Shown here piece after piece: positions 5,273 through 11,755 of a stretch of DNA of 12,701 nucleotides. Position numbers and translations under genes: made by a program. Position 1 is the first letter of the stretch. Every line of letters starts with the position of its first letter. The notes under the pieces are model-generated. The model was not told the origin of the DNA and made no database searches. It saw nothing but the letters and a program-made list of their open reading frames with translations. This DNA comes from an uncultured Oscillospiraceae bacterium (GTDB lineage Bacteria; Bacillota; Clostridia; Oscillospirales; Ruminococcaceae). The DNA lies in NCBI GenBank assembly GCA_934456315.1, contig CAKSHG010000043.1:1-12701 (forward strand), in the 5' to 3' direction.

Positions 5273-7666
5273 TTAAAGCTCGATAACAACATCGTTCTCA
5301 GCCTTGAGGATAGAGTCGAGGATAAGCTTGCCCTCGATCTTCTCGCCGTTGACTGTAACGGACTTCACGCCGTGCTCGGAACCGTTCGGGTTCTTTACGG
5401 TAACGTGGAGCTTCTTGCCGCGGAATGTCTTTTCCATGGTGTATTCCTTCCACTCGGAGGGGATAGACGGATCGATGACCAGACCCTTTGTTTCAGGGTT
5501 CAGACCAAGGATACCCTCGGTGGTTCCTACCATTACGGTGGAAGCTGTACCAGTCAGCCAATGTACATGCGCACGGCCTGCGAACGGGCTGTCCTTGCCC
5601 TCAACGAACTGACCGTAAACATACGGCTCAAGCACTCTGTGCTCTGCGTTGTCGTTATAGGTAGCGGGAGCCGCCTCGGTCCAGTACTGGTAAGCGCGGT
5701 TGCCGTGACCCAGCTTGGATTCAGCCAGTATCAGCCAGCCCTGCGGCTGGGAGAAGATACCTGCGTTCTCCTTGGTGCACTTGTTGAAGCACTGCATGAG
5801 CGCTCCGGGGAAGCCGTGCTTTACATAAGGCGGATACATTACCATTGCGCCGTACGGAGTGTTCAGCTCGCGGTAAACGCTGTCCATAGCCTTCTCCTGC
5901 TGCTCCTTGGTACCGAAGCCGGAGATAACGGACCAGCTCTGCGGGTTGAGCCACATGGAAGCCTCGGGATCGGTGCGCTGACCGATGATGGTGCCGTCCT
6001 CCTTGTAGCCGCGGATCCATCTGTCCTCGTTCCAGCAAGCGGAAAGGATAGTGTCGAGCTTTGCGCCGATCTCATCGAGGTACTTGATGTAGTCGGTATC
6101 GTTCTTCTCAACTGCGTAGGTGCGCAGGATCTTGATTGCGTATACGAGCTGGAATGCAACGAATGTGGACTCGCCCTGCTTGCCAAGACGGAGGCAGTCG
6201 TTCCAGTCAGCGTGCAGACCTGCGGGCATGCCGTGATTGCCGAGGTGGTTCATGGAGAAGTCGATCGCTCTCTTGAGGTGGTCGTAAACGGTACCCTTCT
6301 CGCCGTCGTTAGCGTAGAGTATCTCCTCATCGAGGAACGCGGAATCGCCGCTCTCGGAGATGTACTTGTAAACGGTCGGGAACAGCCACAGAGCGTCGTC
6401 TGCACGGTAGCTGGGGTGACCGGTCTGCTTTGCGTATACGGAGTTCTCGTCGTTCTCGTCGGGGTGGTTCTCCTGACCTGCCTTGTGGTCGTACTTAACG
6501 AGGGGCAGACCTGCGCCGTTAGTTACCTGCGCGGAGAGCATGAACACGATCTGCTTCTTTGCCATCTCAGGAGCGAGGTGGATAATACCCTGGATATCCT
6601 GAACGGTATCACGGTAGCCGAATCCGTTTCTAAGACCGCAGTACTGGAAGGAAGCCGCTCTGGACCAGATGAAGGTGATGAAGCAGTTGTAAGCGTTCCA
6701 GGTGTTTACCATGTTGTTGAAGTTCTTGTCGGGGGTGTTGACCTGGAGGTTGTCCAGCTTGCTGTGCCAGTAGTTCTTGAGCTGTGCGAGCTCTGCCTCT
6801 ACTGCGCCGGACTTCTCGTATCTGCCGATGATCCCGGTGATCTCTGCCTCGGTCTTCTGTCCGCCGAGGACATATGTCAGCTCCTTGGTTTCTCCGGGCT
6901 GGAGCACGATGTCGCTCTCAAGCGCACCAACGGAGTTGGTGTTGTAGTTGAGGTCGTTCTTCAGACCCTCCTCGATGCCCTTCGGGTTGGTGTAGCTTCT
7001 GTAAGTGCCAACGAAGGAATCTCTGTCGCCGCAGTATGCGTCTACCTTAGCGCCAGCCAGACCGAGGAAGCGTCCGCTGTTCGGATTGTAGATCTCGTTC
7101 TGCATCTGGTGAATGTAGTTGCCCTTGAAGTAGGTGCGGGTGATGAACAGTGTGTACTGGAGGTTTACCTGGTCCTGCTCGTAGTTCGGGTCGTTAACGA
7201 ACTCGCAGACGCCGGTAACAGCAAGCTTTCTGGGCTTGTCGGAGGTGTTGGTCACCTTAGCTGCCCAGACCTCGTATGTAGCGCCCTGGGGAACATAGTA
7301 GGTCACCTCGGACTTGATGCCGCTGTACTCGGAGGTGATAACGGTGTAAGCAGTACCGTGACGGCACTCGCTCTTGAACTGGTCGAGGGGCTTGCAAACG
7401 GGAGCCCAGGAAGCGGACCAGTAGTCGTTGGATTCAAGGTCGCGCAGATAAACGTATCTGCCGGGGGTGTCGGTGCCTACGCCGTTGAAGCGGTAGCGGA
7501 TAACACGTCCGTTAGCGCCGCTCTTTACGAAGCTGTAGCCGCCGGCGTTGTTGGAAATGATAGCGCCGTACTCGGGGTCGCCGAGGTAGTTAGCCCATGC
7601 GGACGGTGTGTCCGGACGAGTGATGACATACTCCTTATTGAGTTCGTCGAAATGACCGTAGTTCAT
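5273..7666 (-). CDS. GH94 phosphorylase, most likely cellobiose phosphorylase
   Basis: A cytosolic enzyme of 797 residues, about the usual 800-820 of the family. It should split cellobiose with phosphate into glucose 1-phosphate and glucose, saving one ATP over hydrolysis. The start MNYGHFDELNKEYVITRPDT is typical of GH94. Residues 1-290 are the N-terminal beta-sandwich, about 320-720 the (alpha/alpha)6 barrel, and 730-797 the C-terminal beta part. The barrel holds GYRDTVQD (350-357), GLHADWNDCL (483-492, with Asp490 the expected general acid), NAGIFSQPQGW (634-644) and HWLTGTAS (702-709), a phosphate-binding loop in relatives. Gln640 stands where chitobiose phosphorylases have His, which favours cellobiose over chitobiose, though this is from memory. 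GGAGG lies 7 nt before the ATG. Codon use is highly biased, suggesting strong expression. No transporter or glucosidase is adjacent. Other GH94 disaccharide specificities are not fully excluded. Confidence 0.85.
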   Translation of the reverse strand: MNYGHFDELNKEYVITRPDTPSAWANYLGDPEYGAIISNNAGGYSFVKSGANGRVIRYRFNGVGTDTPGRYVYLRDLESNDYWSASWAPVCKPLDQFKSECRHGTAYTVITSEYSGIKSEVTYYVPQGATYEVWAAKVTNTSDKPRKLAVTGVCEFVNDPNYEQDQVNLQYTLFITRTYFKGNYIHQMQNEIYNPNSGRFLGLAGAKVDAYCGDRDSFVGTYRSYTNPKGIEEGLKNDLNYNTNSVGALESDIVLQPGETKELTYVLGGQKTEAEITGIIGRYEKSGAVEAELAQLKNYWHSKLDNLQVNTPDKNFNNMVNTWNAYNCFITFIWSRAASFQYCGLRNGFGYRDTVQDIQGIIHLAPEMAKKQIVFMLSAQVTNGAGLPLVKYDHKAGQENHPDENDENSVYAKQTGHPSYRADDALWLFPTVYKYISESGDSAFLDEEILYANDGEKGTVYDHLKRAIDFSMNHLGNHGMPAGLHADWNDCLRLGKQGESTFVAFQLVYAIKILRTYAVEKNDTDYIKYLDEIGAKLDTILSACWNEDRWIRGYKEDGTIIGQRTDPEASMWLNPQSWSVISGFGTKEQQEKAMDSVYRELNTPYGAMVMYPPYVKHGFPGALMQCFNKCTKENAGIFSQPQGWLILAESKLGHGNRAYQYWTEAAPATYNDNAEHRVLEPYVYGQFVEGKDSPFAGRAHVHWLTGTASTVMVGTTEGILGLNPETKGLVIDPSIPSEWKEYTMEKTFRGKKLHVTVKNPNGSEHGVKSVTVNGEKIEGKLILDSILKAENDVVIEL

Positions 7667-7759
7667 TGGTATTCCTCCATCATTCTGTGTTGATATTTCT
7701 GCCGGGAGCTCCGGCTAATTTACGGTTTTCCGGGCGTACTGCCCTTTTTCCTTGATTAT

Positions 7760-7788
7760 ATTATAGCAGTAAATCGTTTACAATACAA
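7760..7788 (-). promoter_or_regulatory. Promoter of the cellobiose phosphorylase gene
   Basis: On the minus strand, TTGTAT (7788-7783), a 17-nt spacer and TATAAT (7765-7760) form a good sigma-A promoter. Its spacer holds a 13-bp palindrome (7769-7781). Expected start is near 7753, giving a leader of about 86 nt. Confidence 0.75.
7769..7781. promoter_or_regulatory. Palindromic operator inside the phosphorylase promoter spacer
   Basis: GTAAA-TCG-TTTAC is a perfect 13-bp palindrome around a 3-nt centre, located fully between the -35 and -10 boxes. A central CG flanked by A/T arms is typical of LacI/CcpA-family sites; the minus strand begins TGTAAACG, as in a cre half-site, but the other half does not fit the 14-bp cre pattern. 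A local LacI-type sugar repressor is therefore more likely than CcpA. No such regulator gene is in the window. Confidence 0.6.
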
Positions 7789-7841
7789 GGGCGGCGATTT
7801 GCACAAATAATTTTCAACATTTTCATGCACTATCACCAATC

Positions 7842-7885
7842 AGCATTCAAGCCCCGCAGGAAATTTCCAGCGGAGCTGAAATGCT
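7842..7885. other. Long imperfect hairpin in the 3' region of the HPF gene
   Basis: Arms 7842-7857 and 7870-7885 pair at 13 of 16 positions, and the loop contains the palindrome GGAAATTTCC. It lies 15 nt after the HPF stop on the minus strand. Neither side has a U-tract, so it is not a standard terminator; it may protect the 3' end of the mRNA or be an old palindromic repeat. Confidence 0.5.
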
Positions 7886-7900
7886 ATTTAAGTACGGGAT

Positions 7901-8419
7901 TTATCCCTCGGGGACGAGAACTGCGTAGTTGCCCTCGTCACGCTTGTAAACTACGTTTACATCGCCGGTGTCAGCATTCTTGAACATGAAGAACGTGTGA
8001 TCCAGCAGGTTCATCTGGAGGATAGCCTCGTCGACGGACATCGGACACAGGTGGAACTTCTTCTCGCGAATGACCTCGTACTCCTTCTCCTCTGCCTCGG
8101 GGGAAAGACCCTCGAACGCGCCGGTACGCAGGCTCTTCTCGACCTTGGTCTTCTGCTTCCTGATCTGGCGGATAACGCGGTCAACAGTTACGTCGAGGGC
8201 GTCGTTCTTATCCTTTGCGGACTGCTCTGCGCGGTAGATGATACCGTTATATTTTACCGTAAGCTCCAGAATGATGAGTTCGCGGCGCTCCTCGAGGGTG
8301 ATCTTTGCCTCTGCCTCCTCGGGGAAGAAACGATCCAGCTTTGCGCTGAGTTTCTGTGTCGCATAGTCGGTGAACGACTGGTTAATGGTGAGCTTCTTGG
8401 CGGTGATAGTTACTTTCAT
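7901..8419 (-). CDS. hpf: Long-form ribosome hibernation promoting factor (HPF)
   Basis: A 172-residue cytosolic protein that shuts down idle ribosomes by occupying the decoding centre and pairing 70S particles into 100S dimers. Residues 1-100 form the HPF/YfiA domain (MKVTITAKKLTINQSFTDYA ... basic helices RVIRQIRKQKTKVEKSLR). After a linker, residues 113-172 form the long-form dimerisation domain (YEVIREKKFHLCPMSVDEAI ... MNLLDHTFFMFKN ... DVNVVYKRDEGNYAVLVPEG). Length and two-domain layout match Firmicute long HPF, slightly shorter than the roughly 190 residues of Bacillus. The frame is open further upstream, but AAAGGAATG stands about 9 nt before the ATG at 8419 and the family start begins exactly there. 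A promoter lies at 8518-8546, with a leader of about 92 nt. It is monocistronic, with potABCD transcribed divergently. Stationary-phase control is the usual family pattern, not visible here. Confidence 0.95.
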   Translation of the reverse strand: MKVTITAKKLTINQSFTDYATQKLSAKLDRFFPEEAEAKITLEERRELIILELTVKYNGIIYRAEQSAKDKNDALDVTVDRVIRQIRKQKTKVEKSLRTGAFEGLSPEAEEKEYEVIREKKFHLCPMSVDEAILQMNLLDHTFFMFKNADTGDVNVVYKRDEGNYAVLVPEG

Positions 8420-8517
8420 ACTGATCATTCCTTTCGGGGTCCTCCGGCGGTGCTTCATGACTGCCCAGCCCGGCTGACCGAGATTATCGGCAAGATCCTT
8501 AAATCTTGTCTGTATAC

Positions 8518-8547
8518 ATTGTATCATATTTATTGCAAATATACAAT
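8518..8547 (-). promoter_or_regulatory. HPF promoter, mirror-symmetric and potentially bidirectional
   Basis: On the minus strand, TTGTAT (8546-8541), a 17-nt spacer and TACAAT (8523-8518) are preceded by an extended TG (TGA before the -10). Because TTGTAT is embedded in the complement of the -10 region, the plus strand carries the same arrangement: TTGTAT (8519-8524), 17 nt, TACAAT (8542-8547). The minus-strand reading is favoured by the extended -10 and the downstream HPF gene. Confidence 0.65.
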
Positions 8548-8733
8548 ACCCTTTACGAAATTTCATCTTTTTTACACATTTTGCACAAAGAATTATGTAA
8601 ACATTGAACAAACAATTATCAACACCAGCCTGCGAAGTGTCGAACAGAATTTGTGGATACTATTATAAATGGGATTAATTTCCGCGACAGCAGAAAAAAA
8701 ACTGTATTTAGCCGAAAAAAACATAAAAATACG
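8548..8733. other. AT-rich non-coding stretch between the HPF and pot promoters
   Basis: I see no gene here. The stretch is AT-rich with A-runs (about 8686-8729) and two DnaA-box-like 9-mers, TTATCAACA (8616-8624) and TGTGGATAC (8652-8660), each one mismatch from the consensus or its complement. No dnaA, dnaN or box cluster accompanies them, so I do not call an origin. Confidence 0.5.
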
Positions 8734-8762
8734 TTGACATATCGGGTATTTTAATATAAACT
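8734..8762 (+). promoter_or_regulatory. Probable promoter of the potABCD operon
   Basis: A perfect -35 TTGACA (8734-8739) is followed either by TATAAA (8755-8760, 15-nt spacer) or by TAAACT (8757-8762, 17-nt spacer). Either -10 is imperfect, so the start is uncertain, near 8768. This implies a leader of about 175 nt that contains the large hairpin at 8809-8905. Confidence 0.55.
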
Positions 8763-8808
8763 GTTATTTGGTATGTGCGCTGCCGAAAAAGCGCCTATTC
8801 TCAAGGTC

Positions 8809-8905
8809 ACCTCTAAAAATCTCGTTTGAATGAAAATGTGTACAGCACAACGCCTGCTTCGGCGCACTCTATACATTTTCCCTTTTCAAACCGGTTTTTA
8901 GAGGT
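8809..8905 (+). repeat. Near-continuous 97-nt hairpin in the potA leader (structured leader or MITE-like element)
   Basis: The outer arms ACCTCTAAAAA (8809-8819) and TTTTTAGAGGT (8895-8905) are a perfect 11-bp pair. Moving inward, GTTTGAA (8824-8830) pairs with TTCAAAC (8885-8891), then GAAAATGTGTA (8832-8842) pairs with 8870-8880 with one G-U, and CGCC (8851-8854) caps with GGCG (8861-8864). Bulges are small. The inner stem (8824-8891) is followed by CGG and five T (8895-8899), which could form a terminator if the outer stem does not. It ends 38 nt before potA. It may be a regulatory leader or an inserted small palindromic element; sequence alone does not decide. Confidence 0.75.
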
Positions 8906-8942
8906 TCCCTCAAAACAAAAGGAAGGTCGGCAAGTAGAGAAT

Positions 8943-10031
8943 ATGGAAAATATTATCAGCCTGCGGAACATCGTCGTAGAATTCGACGGCGAGAAAATCT
9001 TGAAAAACATTGACCTCGATATCAGGGACAAGGAGTTCGTCACCCTGCTGGGACCGTCCGGCTGCGGAAAGACGACCACGCTGCGTATCATCGGCGGGTT
9101 CCTCACCCCCACGTCCGGCGACGTACTGCTTGACGGCAAGCGAATCAACGACCTGCCGCCCCACAAGCGCGACGTCAACACGGTATTCCAGAAATACGCG
9201 CTGTTCCCGCACCTGAACGTCTACGAAAATATCGCGTTCGGACTGCGCATAAAGAAAGTCAGCGAAAAGGAGATAGTCCGCCGCGTCGGCGAAATGCTGG
9301 AGCTTGTGAACCTCACCGGATTCGAAAAGCGCTCGATACAGCGGCTCTCCGGCGGTCAGCAGCAGCGCGTCGCCATCGCCCGCGCGCTGGTGAACCACCC
9401 GAAGATACTGCTGCTTGACGAGCCGCTCGGCGCGCTGGACCTCAAGCTCCGCAAGGAGATGCAGACCGAGCTTCGCAAGATACAGCAGGCTCTTGAGCTG
9501 ACCTTCGTCTACGTCACCCACGACCAGGAGGAAGCGCTCACGATGAGCGACACCGTAGTCGTAATGAACAACGGACATATCCAGCAGATAGGCTCGCCGA
9601 CCGACATCTACAACGAGCCGGTAAATGCATTCGTCGCTGACTTCATCGGCGAAAGCAACATAGTCAACGGCTGCATGCCGCAGGACTGCCTGGTCGAGTT
9701 CGCGGGAAAGAAGTTTGAGTGCGTGGACAAGGGCTTCGGCAAGAACGAAACCGTCGATGTAGTTATCCGCCCGGAGGACGTCAAGGTTATCCCCGCGGAG
9801 CAGGCGCAGCTCACCGGAATCGTGGAATCCGTGGTATTCAAGGGCGTGCATTACGAGATGACCGTCGACTGCGTTGACCACAAGTGGCTGATACACTCCA
9901 CAAAGGCGGAGCCTGTCGGCAGCGTTATCGGAATGACAGTCGATCCGTTCGATATCCACATCATGAAGAAATCTAAGCAGCCCGGCTCTTATCCCGCGCT
10001 GATGGGAGGAAACGGAAATGAAGAAGCTTAA
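8943..10031 (+). CDS. potA: Spermidine/putrescine ABC importer, ATP-binding protein
   Basis: A 362-residue ATPase that drives polyamine uptake from the cytosolic face of the PotBC channel. Visible motifs are Walker A GPSGCGKT (37-44), Q-loop Gln83, signature LSGGQ (135-139), Walker B ILLLDEP (155-161) and the H-loop His193 in [11 protein letters not shown]-terminal regulatory TOBE region (about 240-340) contains [11 protein letters not shown], typical of PotA/MalK-type subunits. E. coli PotA is 378 residues. The frame is open back to a TTG at 8826, but that extension is encoded by the leader hairpin and is not family-like; [14 protein letters not shown] is the normal start. The ribosome binding site is weak: AAGGAAGG sits about 16 nt upstream, and only AGAGAA is near. 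The 3' end overlaps potB by 14 nt, implying translational coupling. Related thiamine or iron importers are less likely given the potBCD neighbours. Confidence 0.93.
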   Translation: MENIISLRNIVVEFDGEKILKNIDLDIRDKEFVTLLGPSGCGKTTTLRIIGGFLTPTSGDVLLDGKRINDLPPHKRDVNTVFQKYALFPHLNVYENIAFGLRIKKVSEKEIVRRVGEMLELVNLTGFEKRSIQRLSGGQQQRVAIARALVNHPKILLLDEPLGALDLKLRKEMQTELRKIQQALELTFVYVTHDQEEALTMSDTVVVMNNGHIQQIGSPTDIYNEPVNAFVADFIGESNIVNGCMPQDCLVEFAGKKFECVDKGFGKNETVDVVIRPEDVKVIPAEQAQLTGIVESVVFKGVHYEMTVDCVDHKWLIHSTKAEPVGSVIGMTVDPFDIHIMKKSKQPGSYPALMGGNGNEEA

Positions 10032-10827
10032 AGTTTTCGCGACGCCTTACCTTATCTGGATGGCGGTGTTCATCGTAGTGCCGCTGCTGATGGTGGCGTA
10101 CTTCGCGTTCACCGACGAGGAGGGTAATTTCACCCTTGACTACATCGCGAATGTTGGGCAGTACACCAACATTTTCGTGAGGTCGATATGGCTTGCGGTC
10201 ATCGCGACCGTTATCTGCCTGGTGCTCGCGTATCCCGTGTCGTTCATTCTCTCCCGCATGAAAAAGCACCACCAGGGCACAATGCTGATGATAGTCATGC
10301 TTCCGATGTGGATGAACTTCCTGCTGCGCACCTACGCGTGGATGACCCTCCTCGGAAACAACGGCATAATCAACAACCTGCTCGGAATGATAGGCATAGG
10401 TCCGCTCAAGCTCATCAACACCGAGGGCGCAGTTGTGCTCGGAATGGTGTACAACTACCTGCCGTTCATGATACTCCCGCTGTATTCAGTCATGGTGAAG
10501 ATAGACAAGAGCCTTATCGAGGCTGCGTCCGACCTGGGCTGCAACCCGGTCGCTTCCATGTTCAGGGTGGTAGTCCCGCTTTCCGTACCAGGCATCATGT
10601 CTGGAGTTACCATGGTGTTCGTCCCGGCTATCAGCACGTTCATCATCTCGAGAATGCTCGGCGGCGGCTCTAACCTGCTTATCGGCGACCTTATCGAAAT
10701 GCAGTTCCTCGGCAATGCCTACAATCCCCACCTCGGCGCGGGTATCTCGCTGGTGCTGATGGTGATCATACTGCTTATCATGACAATAATGAACCAGTTC
10801 AACCCGGACGACCAGGTGCTGATTTAA
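10018..10827 (+). CDS. potB: Spermidine/putrescine ABC importer, permease PotB
   Basis: A 269-residue inner membrane permease with about six hydrophobic segments, starting [20 protein letters not shown]. The [20 protein letters not shown] segment (94-113) is highly characteristic of PotB. The EAA loop that contacts the ATPase is at 168-192 ([20 protein letters not shown] ...). It pairs with PotC to form the translocation channel. GGGAGGA lies 8 nt upstream of the ATG, inside the end of potA, which it overlaps by 14 nt. Length is close to the family norm (E. coli PotB about 275). After its stop a repeat-rich gap of 118 nt separates it from potC, unlike the overlapping junctions on either side of the operon. 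Confidence 0.93.
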   Translation: MKKLKVFATPYLIWMAVFIVVPLLMVAYFAFTDEEGNFTLDYIANVGQYTNIFVRSIWLAVIATVICLVLAYPVSFILSRMKKHHQGTMLMIVMLPMWMNFLLRTYAWMTLLGNNGIINNLLGMIGIGPLKLINTEGAVVLGMVYNYLPFMILPLYSVMVKIDKSLIEAASDLGCNPVASMFRVVVPLSVPGIMSGVTMVFVPAISTFIISRMLGGGSNLLIGDLIEMQFLGNAYNPHLGAGISLVLMVIILLIMTIMNQFNPDDQVLI

Positions 10828-10927
10828 ATTCGGAATTCGGAATGCGGAATTCGGAATTATCCGCAGAGTATAAATCGCGCTAAAAATTACAGCACATGCA
10901 CTGATTCCGAATTACGAATTCCGAATT
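10827..10927. repeat. CGGAATT heptamer repeats and inverted-repeat element between potB and potC
   Basis: Four tandem heptamers, CGGAATT, CGGAATG, CGGAATT, CGGAATT (10831-10858), begin right at the potB stop. Their inverse copies (ATTCCGAATTA, CGAATTCCGAATT) lie at 10904-10927. AATTCGGAATTCG (10827-10839) and CGAATTCCGAATT (10915-10927) are a perfect 13-bp inverted repeat, and the next 12 positions inward match at about 9. The centre (about 45 nt) is non-coding. The whole is an intra-operon palindromic element that may form a large mRNA hairpin. Elements of this look are often interspersed repeats, but I cannot check copy number. Confidence 0.8.
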
Positions 10928-10945
10928 AAAAACGAGGTGTATTAA

Positions 10946-11755
10946 TTGAAAACCCTATCCAAAATCTACATGGCGCTTGTACTGATGTTCCTGTACGTGC
11001 CGATTTTCGTGCTCATCGTGTTCTCGTTCAACGAAACCAAGAGCCGCTCCGTGTTCAGCGGATTTACCCTCGACTGGTACGCCAAGCTGTTCCGCAACGA
11101 GGTGATCATCTCCTCGCTGATGAACACTATAATAATAGCGGTCATCGCAAGTATCGCGGCTACCCTGCTGGGGACCTTTGCCGCGATCGGCATAAACTCC
11201 ATGCGGAAGGTCCCCAAGGCTATCGTCATGAACATCACAAACATGCCTATCGTGAATCCCGAGATAGTCACCGGCGTTTCGCTCATGCTGCTGTTCGTGT
11301 TCTTCGCGGCAAGAATGAACCTCGAATTCGGCTTCGTGACGCTGGTTATCGCGCACATCACGTTTGACGTCCCCTATGTCATACTGAATGTTATGCCGAA
11401 ATTCCGCCAGATGGACCCTAACCTGTTCGAAGCGGCACAGGACCTTGGGTGCAGCCCGTTCACAGCGCTCCGCAAGGTCATACTCCCGGAAATAATGCCC
11501 GGCGTTGTCAGCGGATTCCTGATGTCGTTCACATTCTCGCTGGACGATTTCGTTATCAGCTACTTCACCAGCGGTTCCACCTCGCAGACCCTGCCTATCA
11601 CGATATATTCCATGACTCGCCGTAAAATCTCCCCGGAAATCAACGCACTGTCAACGCTGATATTCGTCGTGGTGGTCATCGTGCTGGTGGTAAAGCACAT
11701 CATCGAAACCAGACAGGAACAGAGGAACCGCGCAAACGGAGGCGACGAGGAATGA
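10946..11755 (+). CDS. potC: Spermidine/putrescine ABC importer, permease PotC
   Basis: A 269-residue membrane permease with about six transmembrane segments, partner of PotB. The start is TTG (TTG AAA ACC CTA), backed by GAGGTG 6 nt upstream; it gives the expected N-terminus MKTLSKIYMALVLMFLYVPI, with the VPIFVLIVFSFNETKS motif standard for PotC. The EAA loop is at 162-186 (EAAQDLGCSPFTALRKVILP ...). The later FSLDDFVISYFTSG segment (197-210) is a strong PotC hallmark. Its last codons overlap potD by four bases (ATGA), so the two are translationally coupled. The TTG start and the repeat element just before it may lower PotC output relative to PotB. Confidence 0.93.
   Translation: MKTLSKIYMALVLMFLYVPIFVLIVFSFNETKSRSVFSGFTLDWYAKLFRNEVIISSLMNTIIIAVIASIAATLLGTFAAIGINSMRKVPKAIVMNITNMPIVNPEIVTGVSLMLLFVFFAARMNLEFGFVTLVIAHITFDVPYVILNVMPKFRQMDPNLFEAAQDLGCSPFTALRKVILPEIMPGVVSGFLMSFTFSLDDFVISYFTSGSTSQTLPITIYSMTRRKISPEINALSTLIFVVVVIVLVVKHIIETRQEQRNRANGGDEE

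Noticed and set aside
5372..7693. A 773-codon open frame on the plus strand antisense to the cellobiose phosphorylase gene
   Set aside because: It mirrors the strongly biased codon use of the sense gene, which avoids the codons that read as stops on the other strand. Its product is a low-complexity Val/Leu-rich string with no family features and no fitting ribosome binding site.
7732..7750. A short stem GGGC/GCCC followed by T5 on the plus strand in the phosphorylase leader
   Set aside because: Only about 4 bp of stem and no plus-strand gene to terminate.
8420..8611. A 64-codon upstream extension of HPF
   Set aside because: The HPF domain begins exactly at the ATG at 8419, which has a ribosome binding site, and the predicted promoter lies inside the extension.
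8616..8660. Two DnaA-box-like 9-mers in AT-rich DNA, suggesting a replication origin
   Set aside because: There are only two sites, each with a mismatch, no cluster, and no dnaA, dnaN or rpmH nearby.
8826..8942. An in-frame 39-codon extension of potA starting at TTG
   Set aside because: It is encoded by the leader hairpin, has no proper ribosome binding site and is not part of the PotA family; the ATG at 8943 gives the normal N-terminus.
8910..9959. A 349-codon minus-strand open frame antisense to potA
   Set aside because: It is a shadow of the clear PotA frame, with no recognisable domain.
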